From an uncultured Lachnospiraceae bacterium (GTDB lineage: Bacteria; Bacillota; Clostridia; Lachnospirales; Lachnospiraceae): 6,171 nucleotides of DNA. A program made the translations under genes and the position numbers. Location: contig CAJUIS010000033.1 of NCBI GenBank assembly GCA_910586645.1, positions 17,546-23,716 on the forward strand, given 5' to 3'. Shown here in pieces: positions 1-6,171 of the stretch (within the stretch, counting starts at the first letter, position 1; each line of letters begins with the position of its first letter). A model generated the notes under the pieces. That model made no database searches. It had not been told where the DNA came from and worked only from the letters and a program-made list of their open reading frames with translations.

Positions 1-90
1 ATTAGGAAATCCTTTCCAAGGATCCCTTTTTGCCTTCTGGCCGCAATAAGGAAATCCCACCTGCTCATCCCTGAACTGTCTGCCATCCAT
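1..90 (-). other. Possible 5' end of an unidentified gene downstream of mreB, frame unresolved
   Basis: Downstream of mreB two overlapping minus-strand frames stay open to the window edge. One starts at ATG 90 (MDGRQFRDEQVG..., 30 codons visible). The other starts at ATG 86 (MADSSGMSRWDF..., 28 full codons visible). Both have in-frame stops just upstream of their ATGs and neither has a convincing Shine-Dalgarno site. A 9-base direct repeat (AGGAAATCC on the plus strand, 4-12 and 49-57) lies 45 bases apart, a multiple of three. I recognise neither peptide. With so little sequence an open frame could easily be chance, so this may be non-coding. Confidence 0.25.
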
Positions 91-125
91 GAAATATTCT
101 GTCTTTTAACAACATATTACTTTAT

Positions 126-131
126 ATTATA
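126..131 (-). promoter_or_regulatory. Isolated -10-like TATAAT after mreB
   Basis: A perfect TATAAT lies 23 bases after the mreB stop on the minus strand, in an AT-rich patch ahead of the possible downstream reading frames. The hexamer 17 bases upstream is AAGTAA, which is not a credible -35 box, and there is no TG extension. Promoter function is therefore doubtful. Confidence 0.2.
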
Positions 132-153
132 TCGGCAAAAACATCCGCTTACT

Positions 154-1149
154 TTAGTCCTCATCTCTTTTTCCTGATAAAAATTCCACAAACTTGCCTG
201 TTCCGATTGCCACACAGGTCATCGGCTGTTCCGCTGTTATCGTATTAATTCCTGTTCTGTCTTCCAAAAGCTCCTCCAGACCTCTTAGAAGGGCTCCTCC
301 TCCAGTAAGTACAATGCCGCGATCCGCAACGTCTGCTGCAAGCTCCGGCGGCGTTTTCTCAAGAACGCTGTGAACCGCCTCTACAATCTGCAGCGTAGGC
401 TCCCGCAGAGCATCTTCCGTCTCCTCGGAAGATACCGTAACTGTCTTTGGAAGCCCCGTTACAAGGTTACGTCCGCGAACATCCATCGTCTCGCTATGTC
501 CGTTCGGAAAGCAGGAGCCTATCTTTATTTTAATGTCCTCTGCCGTCCGCTCGCCAATCAAAAGATTATGCTTTTTGCGCATATAACGCACAATCGCCTC
601 ATCGAAATCATCTCCGGCAATCTTGATCGAAGTGCTCACAACGGAACCGCCCAGAGAAATCACCGCAATATCCGCCGTACCTCCGCCGATGTCCACAATC
701 ATATTGCCGCATGGCCTTGCAATGTCAATTCCGGCTCCTATCGCAGCCGCAATCGGTTCTTCAATAATCTTCACTTCTCTTGCGCCTGCGTTGTAAGTCG
801 CATCCTCTACGGCTTTCATCTCCACTTCCGTAACGCCGCTTGGAACGCACACACTGATTCTTGGCTTACGGAAATTCTTCTTGCCGATCGCTTTCTGGAT
901 AAAATATTTGATCATCTTCTCCGTAACGGTGTAATCCGAAATCACGCCCTGCCGAAGCGGACGAACCGCAACAATATTGCCCGGCGTCCTGCCTAACATC
1001 AAACGCGCTTCTTCTCCAATTGCCTTGATTTTATTTGTATCTCTGTCAAAAGCAACGACAGACGGCTCTTTTAACACGACCCCTTTGCCTTTGATATAAA
1101 CCAATATGCTGGCCGTTCCTAAATCAATTCCAATATCCGTTGAAACCAT
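154..1149 (-). CDS. mreB: MreB-family actin-like cell shape protein (331 aa)
   Basis: This is a bacterial actin that forms membrane-bound filaments and organises the elongation machinery for lateral peptidoglycan synthesis. Visible motifs are phosphate-1 DIGIDLGTAS (5-14), phosphate-2 VDIGGGTADIAVIS (152-165) and the adenosine motif GIVLTGGGALLRG (278-290). E131 of the IEEP motif and T158 line up with the residues implicated in ATP hydrolysis in other MreBs. The conserved blocks GRTPGNIVAVRP, IGERTAEDIKIKIG and EKTPPELAAD are all present. Length matches the family. I place the start at 1149, not at the in-frame ATG at 1209. The domain begins directly at MVSTDIGIDLG, AAAGGGG sits 7 bases upstream, and the longer version would add 20 unrelated residues and start about 14 bases from the predicted transcription start. 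Firmicutes often carry several paralogues (MreB, Mbl, MreBH); this one blends features of these, so the exact paralogue is unsure. No mreC or mreD follows within the window. Confidence 0.95.
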   Translation of the reverse strand: MVSTDIGIDLGTASILVYIKGKGVVLKEPSVVAFDRDTNKIKAIGEEARLMLGRTPGNIVAVRPLRQGVISDYTVTEKMIKYFIQKAIGKKNFRKPRISVCVPSGVTEVEMKAVEDATYNAGAREVKIIEEPIAAAIGAGIDIARPCGNMIVDIGGGTADIAVISLGGSVVSTSIKIAGDDFDEAIVRYMRKKHNLLIGERTAEDIKIKIGSCFPNGHSETMDVRGRNLVTGLPKTVTVSSEETEDALREPTLQIVEAVHSVLEKTPPELAADVADRGIVLTGGGALLRGLEELLEDRTGINTITAEQPMTCVAIGTGKFVEFLSGKRDED

Positions 1150-1156
1150 ATATGTT

Positions 1157-1163
1157 CCCCTTT
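1157..1163 (-). promoter_or_regulatory. Ribosome-binding site deciding the mreB start
   Basis: AAAGGGG on the minus strand lies 7 bases before the ATG at 1149. The alternative ATG at 1209 has its only purine-rich stretch (AAGGATG) at or before the predicted transcription start, where it could not serve as a ribosome-binding site. This supports the 331-residue MreB. Confidence 0.8.
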
Positions 1164-1180
1164 CATCTTTCTGCAATTTA

Positions 1181-1200
1181 TTGTGAACACAAACTGTGAA
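1181..1200. repeat. Short repeats in the mreB leader
   Basis: The plus strand reads TTGTG AA CACAA (1181-1192), a 5-base inverted repeat with a 2-base centre. TGTGAA occurs twice as a direct repeat (1182-1187 and 1195-1200). The block lies about 25-45 bases downstream of the predicted mreB transcription start. It could be an operator or a small RNA hairpin, or chance in AT-rich DNA. No known regulator is recognised. Confidence 0.3.
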
Positions 1201-1229
1201 TCTAATCATATTTTTGCATATACATCCTT

Positions 1230-1257
1230 ATTATATACAAATGCTTCCAATTTTCAA
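1230..1257 (-). promoter_or_regulatory. Sigma-A-type promoter of mreB
   Basis: On the minus strand, TTGAAA (1257-1252) and a perfect TATAAT (1235-1230) are separated by 16 bases. The -35 box matches the consensus at five of six positions. Upstream sequence (about 1258-1285) is rich in A and T tracts, resembling an UP element. Transcription would start near 1223-1224, giving a leader of about 75 bases before the ATG at 1149. The promoter lies wholly in the gap after uvrA, so mreB can be expressed independently of uvrBA. The boxes and spacing are read directly; activity is inferred. Confidence 0.8.
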
Positions 1258-1261
1258 ATCA

Positions 1262-1305
1262 TTTTTTGCAAAAAAGAAAAAATTTTACAGAAATTAAGAA
1301 TTTCT
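1262..1305 (-). terminator. Weak AT-rich hairpin and T-tracts after uvrA, possible inefficient terminator
   Basis: On the minus strand a 7-bp stem (AGAAATT with AATTTCT, loop CTT; 1305-1299 and 1295-1289) overlaps the uvrA stop codon. After seven bases come two runs of six T, at 1282-1277 and 1275-1270. A 14-base perfect palindrome, TTTTTTGCAAAAAA, covers 1262-1275. The stem has almost no GC and is offset from the T-run, so termination would be poor. Equally, the stretch may simply be the AT-rich upstream flank of the mreB promoter. Confidence 0.3.
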
Positions 1306-4132
1306 AAAGATATTGTCTGATGTACTGTCCCGTATAAGAAGCCTTTTTTTGCGCAACCTCCTCCGGCGTGCCGCAGGCCACGACAGTTCCGCCGCCGTCG
1401 CCGCCTTCCGGCCCCATATCAATAATGTAATCGGCCGTTTTTATTACATCTAAATTATGCTCAATTACAACAACGGTATTGCCTCCTTCGGAAAGCTTAT
1501 GCAAAATCTCAATCAGCTTATGCACATCTGCAAAATGCAGCCCCGTTGTCGGTTCGTCCAGAATATAAATCGTCTTTCCCGTGCTTCTTTTGCTAAGCTC
1601 CGTCGCAAGCTTAATCCGCTGCGCCTCTCCGCCGGAAAGTTCCGTTGAAGGCTGTCCCAGCCGTATATAGGACAGCCCCACATCATAGAGCGTCTGTATT
1701 TTCCGCTCCACAGACGGCACGTTTTTAAAAAATTCCAACGCTTCCTCTACCGTCATATTCAAGATATCATAAATGCTTTTGCCCTTATATTTTACTTCCA
1801 GCGTTTCTCTGTTGTAGCGTTTTCCCTGACAGACTTCACAGGGTACATAAACATCCGGAAGGAAATGCATTTCAATCTTTAAAATCCCGTCTCCGGAACA
1901 GGCTTCACAGCGTCCTCCCTTTACATTGAAACTAAACCTTCCTTTTTTATATCCCTTTGCTTTGGCGTCCGGAGTAGCCGCAAATAAATCCCGGATCATA
2001 TCAAACACGCCTGTGTACGTGGCGGGATTTGATCTTGGCGTCCTTCCAATCGGAGACTGGTCGATGTCAATCACCTTGTCAAGCTGCTCCATACCCCGGA
2101 TTTCCTTATGTTTTCCCGGAATGGTTCTGGCATGATTCAAATTTTTCTGGAGCGTTTTATACAGTACTTCGTTTGTCAGAGAGCTTTTGCCGGAACCTGA
2201 AACGCCTGTAACGCAGGTCATAACGCCAAGCGGAATTTCCACGCTGACATTTTTTAAATTGTTTTCCTGTGCTCCGATTATTTTTAAAAATCCCGCAGGC
2301 TTTTTCCGCTCCTTTGGAATTGCAATCTGCATACGGCCGCTTAAATACGCTCCCGTAACGGAATCCGGATTCTGCATAATCTCTTCCGCTGTGCCTGCAG
2401 CAACGACATTTCCACCATGTTCCCCGGCTCCCGGCCCAATGTCCACAATATAGTCGGCTTCCCGCATCGTTTCTTCGTCATGTTCTACCACAACCAGGGT
2501 GTTTCCCAAATCCCGCAAATTTTTCAGTGTCGCAAGCAATTTGCCGTTGTCCCTCTGATGCAGGCCAATGCTTGGCTCATCTAAAATGTAGGCCACGCCA
2601 ACCAGGCCGGAACCAATCTGCGTCGCAAGGCGGATACGCTGCGCCTCTCCGCCGGACAGCGTACCCGTAGCTCTCGACAGACTGAGGTAATCCAGTCCGA
2701 CATCTACCAAAAAACCGACTCTCGCCGAAATTTCTTTTAACACCTGCTTTCCAATCAGCTTCTGCTGCTCGTCAAGTTCCATTTCTTTCAAATAGTTCTG
2801 CAGATTTTTGATGGAAAGATTTGTAATTTCAAATATATTTTTTCCGCTGACTGTCACTGCAAGCGATGTCTTTTTCAGACGCTGTCCCTTACATTCCTGG
2901 CAAGGGGTAATCCGCATAAACTGCTCGTATTCCTGCTTCATGTAATCGGAACCCGTTTCGCGATAGCGTCTCTGAACGTTTTTGATAATCCCCTCAAACG
3001 CAACGTCATAAACTCCCTCGCCTCTCTGCCCCTTATAATAAACCTTGACTTCTCTGCCGTCTGTCCCGTAAATCAGCATCCGGCGCACTTCTTCGCTCAA
3101 CTCCTGATACGGGGCGTTCAAATCAAAGTTATATTCTTCTGACAACGCCTTCAAAATCGCATAGGTATAACTTGATGAATCCGTACAGGACTGCCAGCCT
3201 GTAACCTGAATGGCTCCCTGTGCGATGCCCAGACTCTTATCCGGAATCATCAGCTCTTCATCAAACTCCATCTTATATCCCAATCCATAACAAACCGGAC
3301 AGGCTCCAAACGGATTGTTAAAAGAAAAGCTCCTTGGCTCAATTTCATCTACGCTGATTTCACAGTCCGGACAGGAAAAACTCTGGGAAAAGTTCAGCGT
3401 CTCGCCGTCTATGACTTCTACCATTAAAAGTCCGTCCGCTAAATCCAGCACATTTTCAATGGAATCTGCCAGACGCTTTTCTATGCCTTCCTTTACTGAA
3501 AGACGATCCACTATGATTTCTATGTTATGCTTTTTATTTTTTTCCAGCTTGATTTCTTCTGTCAATTCATAGATATTGCCGTCCACGCGCACGCGGACAT
3601 ATCCGCCCTTTTTGGCCTTTTCAAACAGCTTTTGATGCTCTCCTTTTCTTCCCCTGACCACTGGGGCCAAAAGCTGTATCTTCGTCCGTTCCGGCAGGCT
3701 TAAAATCTGATCTGTCATCTGATCCACCGTCTGTTTTTTTATTTCCCTTCCGCATTTTGGACAATGGGGAATCCCAATTCTTGCATAAAGCAGACGAAAA
3801 TAATCATAAATTTCCGTAACTGTTCCAACGGTCGATCTGGGGTTTCGGTTTGTCGATTTTTGATCGATGGAAATTGCCGGCGGAAGCCCTTCGATTTTCT
3901 CCACGTCCGGTTTTTCCATCTGCCCCAAAAACTGCCTTGCATACGAAGAAAGCGATTCCATATAACGCCGCTGCCCTTCCGCATATATCGTATCAAAAGC
4001 CAGGGATGATTTGCCTGAACCGCTAAGCCCCGTCAAAACAATCAGTTCGTTTCTTGGAATGTCAAGATCTATGCCTTTCAAATTATGCTCTCTGGCTCCC
4101 CTGATTTTAATGTATTTTCTTTCCTTCATCAT
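1304..4132 (-). CDS. uvrA: UvrA, excinuclease ABC subunit A (942 aa)
   Basis: This is the DNA-damage sensor of nucleotide excision repair, an ABC-family ATPase acting as a dimer and loading UvrB. It has two nucleotide-binding halves. Half I has Walker A GLSGSGKS (35-42), signature LSGGEAQRI (492-500) and Walker B ILDEPS (516-521). Half II has Walker A GVSGSGKS (643-650), LSGGEAQRI (832-840) and ILDEPT (857-862). Two canonical zinc modules are seen: C254/C257/C278/C281 and C742/C745/C765/C768. Extra CXXC pairs at 124/127 and 411/414 could form the third zinc site known from Bacillus-type UvrA (inference). Length is typical and no motif is missing. The start is a tandem ATG ATG: AGGAG lies 5 bases before the first (4132) and 8 before the second (4129), so either may be used. 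It lies 17 bases after uvrB and is very likely co-transcribed with it. It ends with TAG. Confidence 0.98.
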   Translation of the reverse strand: MMKERKYIKIRGAREHNLKGIDLDIPRNELIVLTGLSGSGKSSLAFDTIYAEGQRRYMESLSSYARQFLGQMEKPDVEKIEGLPPAISIDQKSTNRNPRSTVGTVTEIYDYFRLLYARIGIPHCPKCGREIKKQTVDQMTDQILSLPERTKIQLLAPVVRGRKGEHQKLFEKAKKGGYVRVRVDGNIYELTEEIKLEKNKKHNIEIIVDRLSVKEGIEKRLADSIENVLDLADGLLMVEVIDGETLNFSQSFSCPDCEISVDEIEPRSFSFNNPFGACPVCYGLGYKMEFDEELMIPDKSLGIAQGAIQVTGWQSCTDSSSYTYAILKALSEEYNFDLNAPYQELSEEVRRMLIYGTDGREVKVYYKGQRGEGVYDVAFEGIIKNVQRRYRETGSDYMKQEYEQFMRITPCQECKGQRLKKTSLAVTVSGKNIFEITNLSIKNLQNYLKEMELDEQQKLIGKQVLKEISARVGFLVDVGLDYLSLSRATGTLSGGEAQRIRLATQIGSGLVGVAYILDEPSIGLHQRDNGKLLATLKNLRDLGNTLVVVEHDEETMREADYIVDIGPGAGEHGGNVVAAGTAEEIMQNPDSVTGAYLSGRMQIAIPKERKKPAGFLKIIGAQENNLKNVSVEIPLGVMTCVTGVSGSGKSSLTNEVLYKTLQKNLNHARTIPGKHKEIRGMEQLDKVIDIDQSPIGRTPRSNPATYTGVFDMIRDLFAATPDAKAKGYKKGRFSFNVKGGRCEACSGDGILKIEMHFLPDVYVPCEVCQGKRYNRETLEVKYKGKSIYDILNMTVEEALEFFKNVPSVERKIQTLYDVGLSYIRLGQPSTELSGGEAQRIKLATELSKRSTGKTIYILDEPTTGLHFADVHKLIEILHKLSEGGNTVVVIEHNLDVIKTADYIIDMGPEGGDGGGTVVACGTPEEVAQKKASYTGQYIRQYL

Positions 4133-4137
4133 ATCTG

Positions 4138-4142
4138 CTCCT
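4138..4142 (-). promoter_or_regulatory. Ribosome-binding site of uvrA in the 17-base uvrB-uvrA gap
   Basis: AGGAG on the minus strand sits between the uvrB stop and the tandem ATG ATG of uvrA. Spacing is 5 bases to the first ATG and 8 to the second, both usable. No room exists for a separate terminator or full promoter in the gap, which argues for one uvrBA transcript. Confidence 0.75.
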
Positions 4143-4149
4143 GTTTTTC

Positions 4150-6135
4150 TCAGTCATTTTCCCTGTAAAAATTTTTCAGTTCAATCATCTTATCCCGCAG
4201 TTCCGCAGCCGCTTCAAAATTTAAATCCGCAGCAGCCCGTTCCATTTTTTTCTTTACTTCAGCAATCAGCTTTTCCAGTTCTTTTTTGCTCATAGATTCC
4301 GGATCCTTTGCAAACTGCTGCTCTTCTTTTGCAACTTTCTTTGAAATGCTGATCAAATCCCGCACGGCCTTTCGAATCGTCTGAGGCGTAATTCCATGCT
4401 TCTTGTTGTATTCCTGCTGGATTTTCCGTCTTCTCTCTGTCTCTCCGATTGCCGCCCGCATAGAGTCTGTCATATTGTCCGCATACATAATGACATGCCC
4501 TTCCGAATTGCGGGCCGCGCGCCCAATTGTCTGAATCAAGGATGTTTCGGAACGCAGAAATCCTTCCTTGTCCGCATCCAAAATAGCGATCAGCGTAATC
4601 TCCGGAATATCCAGACCCTCTCTTAACAGATTGATCCCGACCAGAACGTCAAATACGTCAAGACGCATATCCCGGATAATCTCAGAACGTTCCAAAGTAT
4701 CAATATCGGAATGGAGATACTTTACCCGTATGCCCACTTCATGCATATAATCCGTCAAATCTTCCGCCATCCGTTTGGTCAGCGTCGTAACCAGCGCTTT
4801 ATTATGCGCTTTTGTCTCTTTTTTTATTTCGGCAATCAAATCGTCAATCTGTCCGCTGACAGGACGCACTTCCACTTCCGGATCCAACAGCCCCGTCGGA
4901 CGGATCAACTGCTCTACACGCAAAAGCTCATGTTCATCTTCATAGACATTCGGCGTTGCGGAAACAAACATCATCTGATTGATTTTACCTTCAAACTCCT
5001 CAAAATTCAAAGGACGGTTATCCTTTGCCGACGGCAGACGAAATCCATACTCCACCAAAGTCGTTTTTCGGGACTGATCTCCCGCATACATTCCCCGCAC
5101 CTGAGGGATTGTAATATGGGATTCATCCACAAAAATCAAAAAATCATCCGGAAAATAATCCATCAGCGTATGGGGCATTGCACCCGCAGGCTTTCCCGCC
5201 AAATGCCTGGAATAATTTTCAATCCCGCTGCAAAATCCTGTCTCACGCATCATCTCCACATCAAAATTCGTCCGTTCTGCAATGCGCTGCGCTTCCAGCA
5301 GCTTGTCTCTGCTTTTAAACCAAAGGACTCTTTCTTCCATCTCCTGTTCAATGGCCGTACAGGCTTCGTTTATTTTTTCCTGCGGCACAACATAGTGAGA
5401 AGCCGGAAAGACTGCGACGTGCTCCAACCTGTTTTTAATTTCTCCAGTCAGTACGTCGATTTCTGTGATACGGTCTATTTCATCCCCGAAAAACTCCACG
5501 CGATATGCCGTTTCGCTGAAATTGGCAGGAAAAATCTCAAGGACGTCCCCGCGCACCCGAAACGTGCCGCGATGAAAATCCATGTCGTTGCGTGTGTACT
5601 GAATGCTGATTAATTTTTTGATGACCTCGTCCCGGTCCTTTTCCTGCCCGGGACGTAAGGATACCATCATATTCTGATAATCCACGGGACTCCCTAAACC
5701 ATAAATACAGGAAACGCTCGCTACAATAATAACATCCCGTCTTTCTACCAAAGCCGCCGTTGCAGAAAGACGAAGTTTGTCGATTTCTTCATTGATAGCG
5801 GAATCCTTGGCAATATAGGTATCGCTGGACGGAATATAAGCTTCGGGCTGGTAGTAGTCGTAATAGGACACAAAATACTCCACTGCATTCTCAGGGAACA
5901 TCTCCTTGAATTCTCCGTATAGCTGCGCCGCAAGCGTCTTGTTGTGGGCGATGACCAGCGTCGGCTTCTGCAATTCCTGAATGACATTCGCCATCGTAAA
6001 TGTCTTGCCGGAACCCGTAACCCCTAGTAAAGTCTGGAATTGATTGCCCTCCTTGAAGCCTTTGACCAGCTCGGCGATGGCCTGCGGCTGGTCGCCTGTG
6101 GGCTTGTAGGGGGCTTGTAATTTGAACTCTGGCAT
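4150..6135 (-). CDS. uvrB: UvrB, excinuclease ABC subunit B (661 aa)
   Basis: This is the damage-verifying helicase-like ATPase of cytoplasmic nucleotide excision repair. UvrA loads it on DNA, it clamps the lesion strand, and it recruits UvrC. Visible motifs are the Walker A GVTGSGKT (residues 38-45), the tyrosine-rich beta-hairpin region that locks the damaged strand (about 91-122, starting YYDYYQPEAYIPSSDTY), the DESH box (337-340), motif III SAT (392-394), motif V GINLLREGLDIPE (500-512) and motif VI QTIGRAARN (535-543). The C-terminal UVR motif that contacts UvrC spans about 615-654. The length is normal for the family and every expected motif is present, so it looks intact. The ATG at 6135 is chosen because GGAGG sits 7 bases upstream; the frame stays open to the window edge, but nothing supports an earlier start. 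It is followed after 17 bases by uvrA. UvrB is SOS-controlled in several Firmicutes, but no operator can be seen in the 36 upstream bases available. Confidence 0.98.
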   Translation of the reverse strand: MPEFKLQAPYKPTGDQPQAIAELVKGFKEGNQFQTLLGVTGSGKTFTMANVIQELQKPTLVIAHNKTLAAQLYGEFKEMFPENAVEYFVSYYDYYQPEAYIPSSDTYIAKDSAINEEIDKLRLSATAALVERRDVIIVASVSCIYGLGSPVDYQNMMVSLRPGQEKDRDEVIKKLISIQYTRNDMDFHRGTFRVRGDVLEIFPANFSETAYRVEFFGDEIDRITEIDVLTGEIKNRLEHVAVFPASHYVVPQEKINEACTAIEQEMEERVLWFKSRDKLLEAQRIAERTNFDVEMMRETGFCSGIENYSRHLAGKPAGAMPHTLMDYFPDDFLIFVDESHITIPQVRGMYAGDQSRKTTLVEYGFRLPSAKDNRPLNFEEFEGKINQMMFVSATPNVYEDEHELLRVEQLIRPTGLLDPEVEVRPVSGQIDDLIAEIKKETKAHNKALVTTLTKRMAEDLTDYMHEVGIRVKYLHSDIDTLERSEIIRDMRLDVFDVLVGINLLREGLDIPEITLIAILDADKEGFLRSETSLIQTIGRAARNSEGHVIMYADNMTDSMRAAIGETERRRKIQQEYNKKHGITPQTIRKAVRDLISISKKVAKEEQQFAKDPESMSKKELEKLIAEVKKKMERAAADLNFEAAAELRDKMIELKNFYREND

Positions 6136-6142
6136 ATGAAAA

Positions 6143-6147
6143 CCTCC
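6143..6147 (-). promoter_or_regulatory. Ribosome-binding site of uvrB
   Basis: GGAGG on the minus strand lies 7 bases before the ATG at 6135. It fixes the uvrB start even though the reading frame has no stop between that ATG and the window edge. Confidence 0.85.
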
Positions 6148-6171
6148 AATTTGTGACCGAAAAAAGTTTGC

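Noticed and set aside
370..996. A 208-codon plus-strand open frame antisense to mreB.
   Set aside because: It overlaps the conserved core of mreB in full and its peptide resembles no family I know, so it is a shadow of mreB codon structure.
1150..1157. GAACATAT near the mreB start as half of a LexA (SOS) box.
   Set aside because: The Gram-positive box needs GAAC, four bases, then GTTC. Here the matching half is absent, so it is not a credible operator.
1150..1209. A 20-residue N-terminal extension of MreB from the ATG at 1209.
   Set aside because: It has no ribosome-binding site downstream of the predicted transcription start, is not seen in the family, and the ATG at 1149 is far better supported.
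4711..5613. A 300-codon plus-strand open frame antisense to uvrB.
   Set aside because: It lies entirely within a complete, motif-rich uvrB, its peptide is low in recognisable domains and rich in His, Arg and Phe as expected of a reverse-strand shadow, and I see no credible ribosome-binding site.
6136..6171. Search for a LexA box or promoter ahead of uvrB.
   Set aside because: The 36 visible bases contain no GAAC-N4-GTTC and no -35/-10 pair. The control region must lie outside the window, so SOS control cannot be judged.
1..6171. Search for CRISPR arrays, tRNA or rRNA genes, insertion sequences or phage attachment sites.
   Set aside because: I saw no regularly spaced repeats, no tRNA-like or rRNA-like sequence, and no transposase or integrase. 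Nearly all of the window is covered by three core genes.

Overview
The window carries three genes, all read from the minus strand, so the biological order runs from high to low coordinates: uvrB (6135-4150), uvrA (4132-1304), mreB (1149-154). A short, unresolved stretch follows at the low-coordinate edge (153-1). The proteins look like those of a low-to-middle-GC Gram-positive anaerobe. Strong purine-rich Shine-Dalgarno sites, a canonical sigma-A promoter with an AT-rich upstream flank, and the wording of UvrA and MreB all fit Clostridia, most likely Lachnospiraceae. That placement rests on remembered resemblance and gene order, not on a search.

Layout. uvrB begins 36 bases inside the right edge, so its promoter, and any LexA/SOS operator, lies outside the window. 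Only 17 bases separate uvrB from uvrA, and uvrA has its own AGGAG site there, so the two form a tight uvrBA unit. Between uvrA and mreB is an AT-rich spacer of 154 bases. It holds weak hairpin and T-tract signals at the uvrA end, then a good promoter (TTGAAA, 16 bases, TATAAT), and then a leader of about 75 bases ending in an AAAGGGG ribosome-binding site. This promoter lies so close to the upstream ATG at 1209 that it argues for the internal ATG at 1149 as the true mreB start.

Function. UvrA and UvrB are the damage-recognition half of nucleotide excision repair. A UvrA dimer finds the lesion and loads UvrB, which then recruits UvrC (not encoded here) for incision. MreB is the actin-like filament protein that guides lateral cell-wall synthesis. 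It has no functional link to excision repair, and its separate promoter suggests it is at least partly expressed independently. No mreC or mreD is visible.

I see no undescribed system here: this is ordinary core-genome sequence. The points worth a second look are the mreB start and promoter, the short repeats in the mreB leader, some MreB residue choices, and the unresolved reading frames downstream of mreB.
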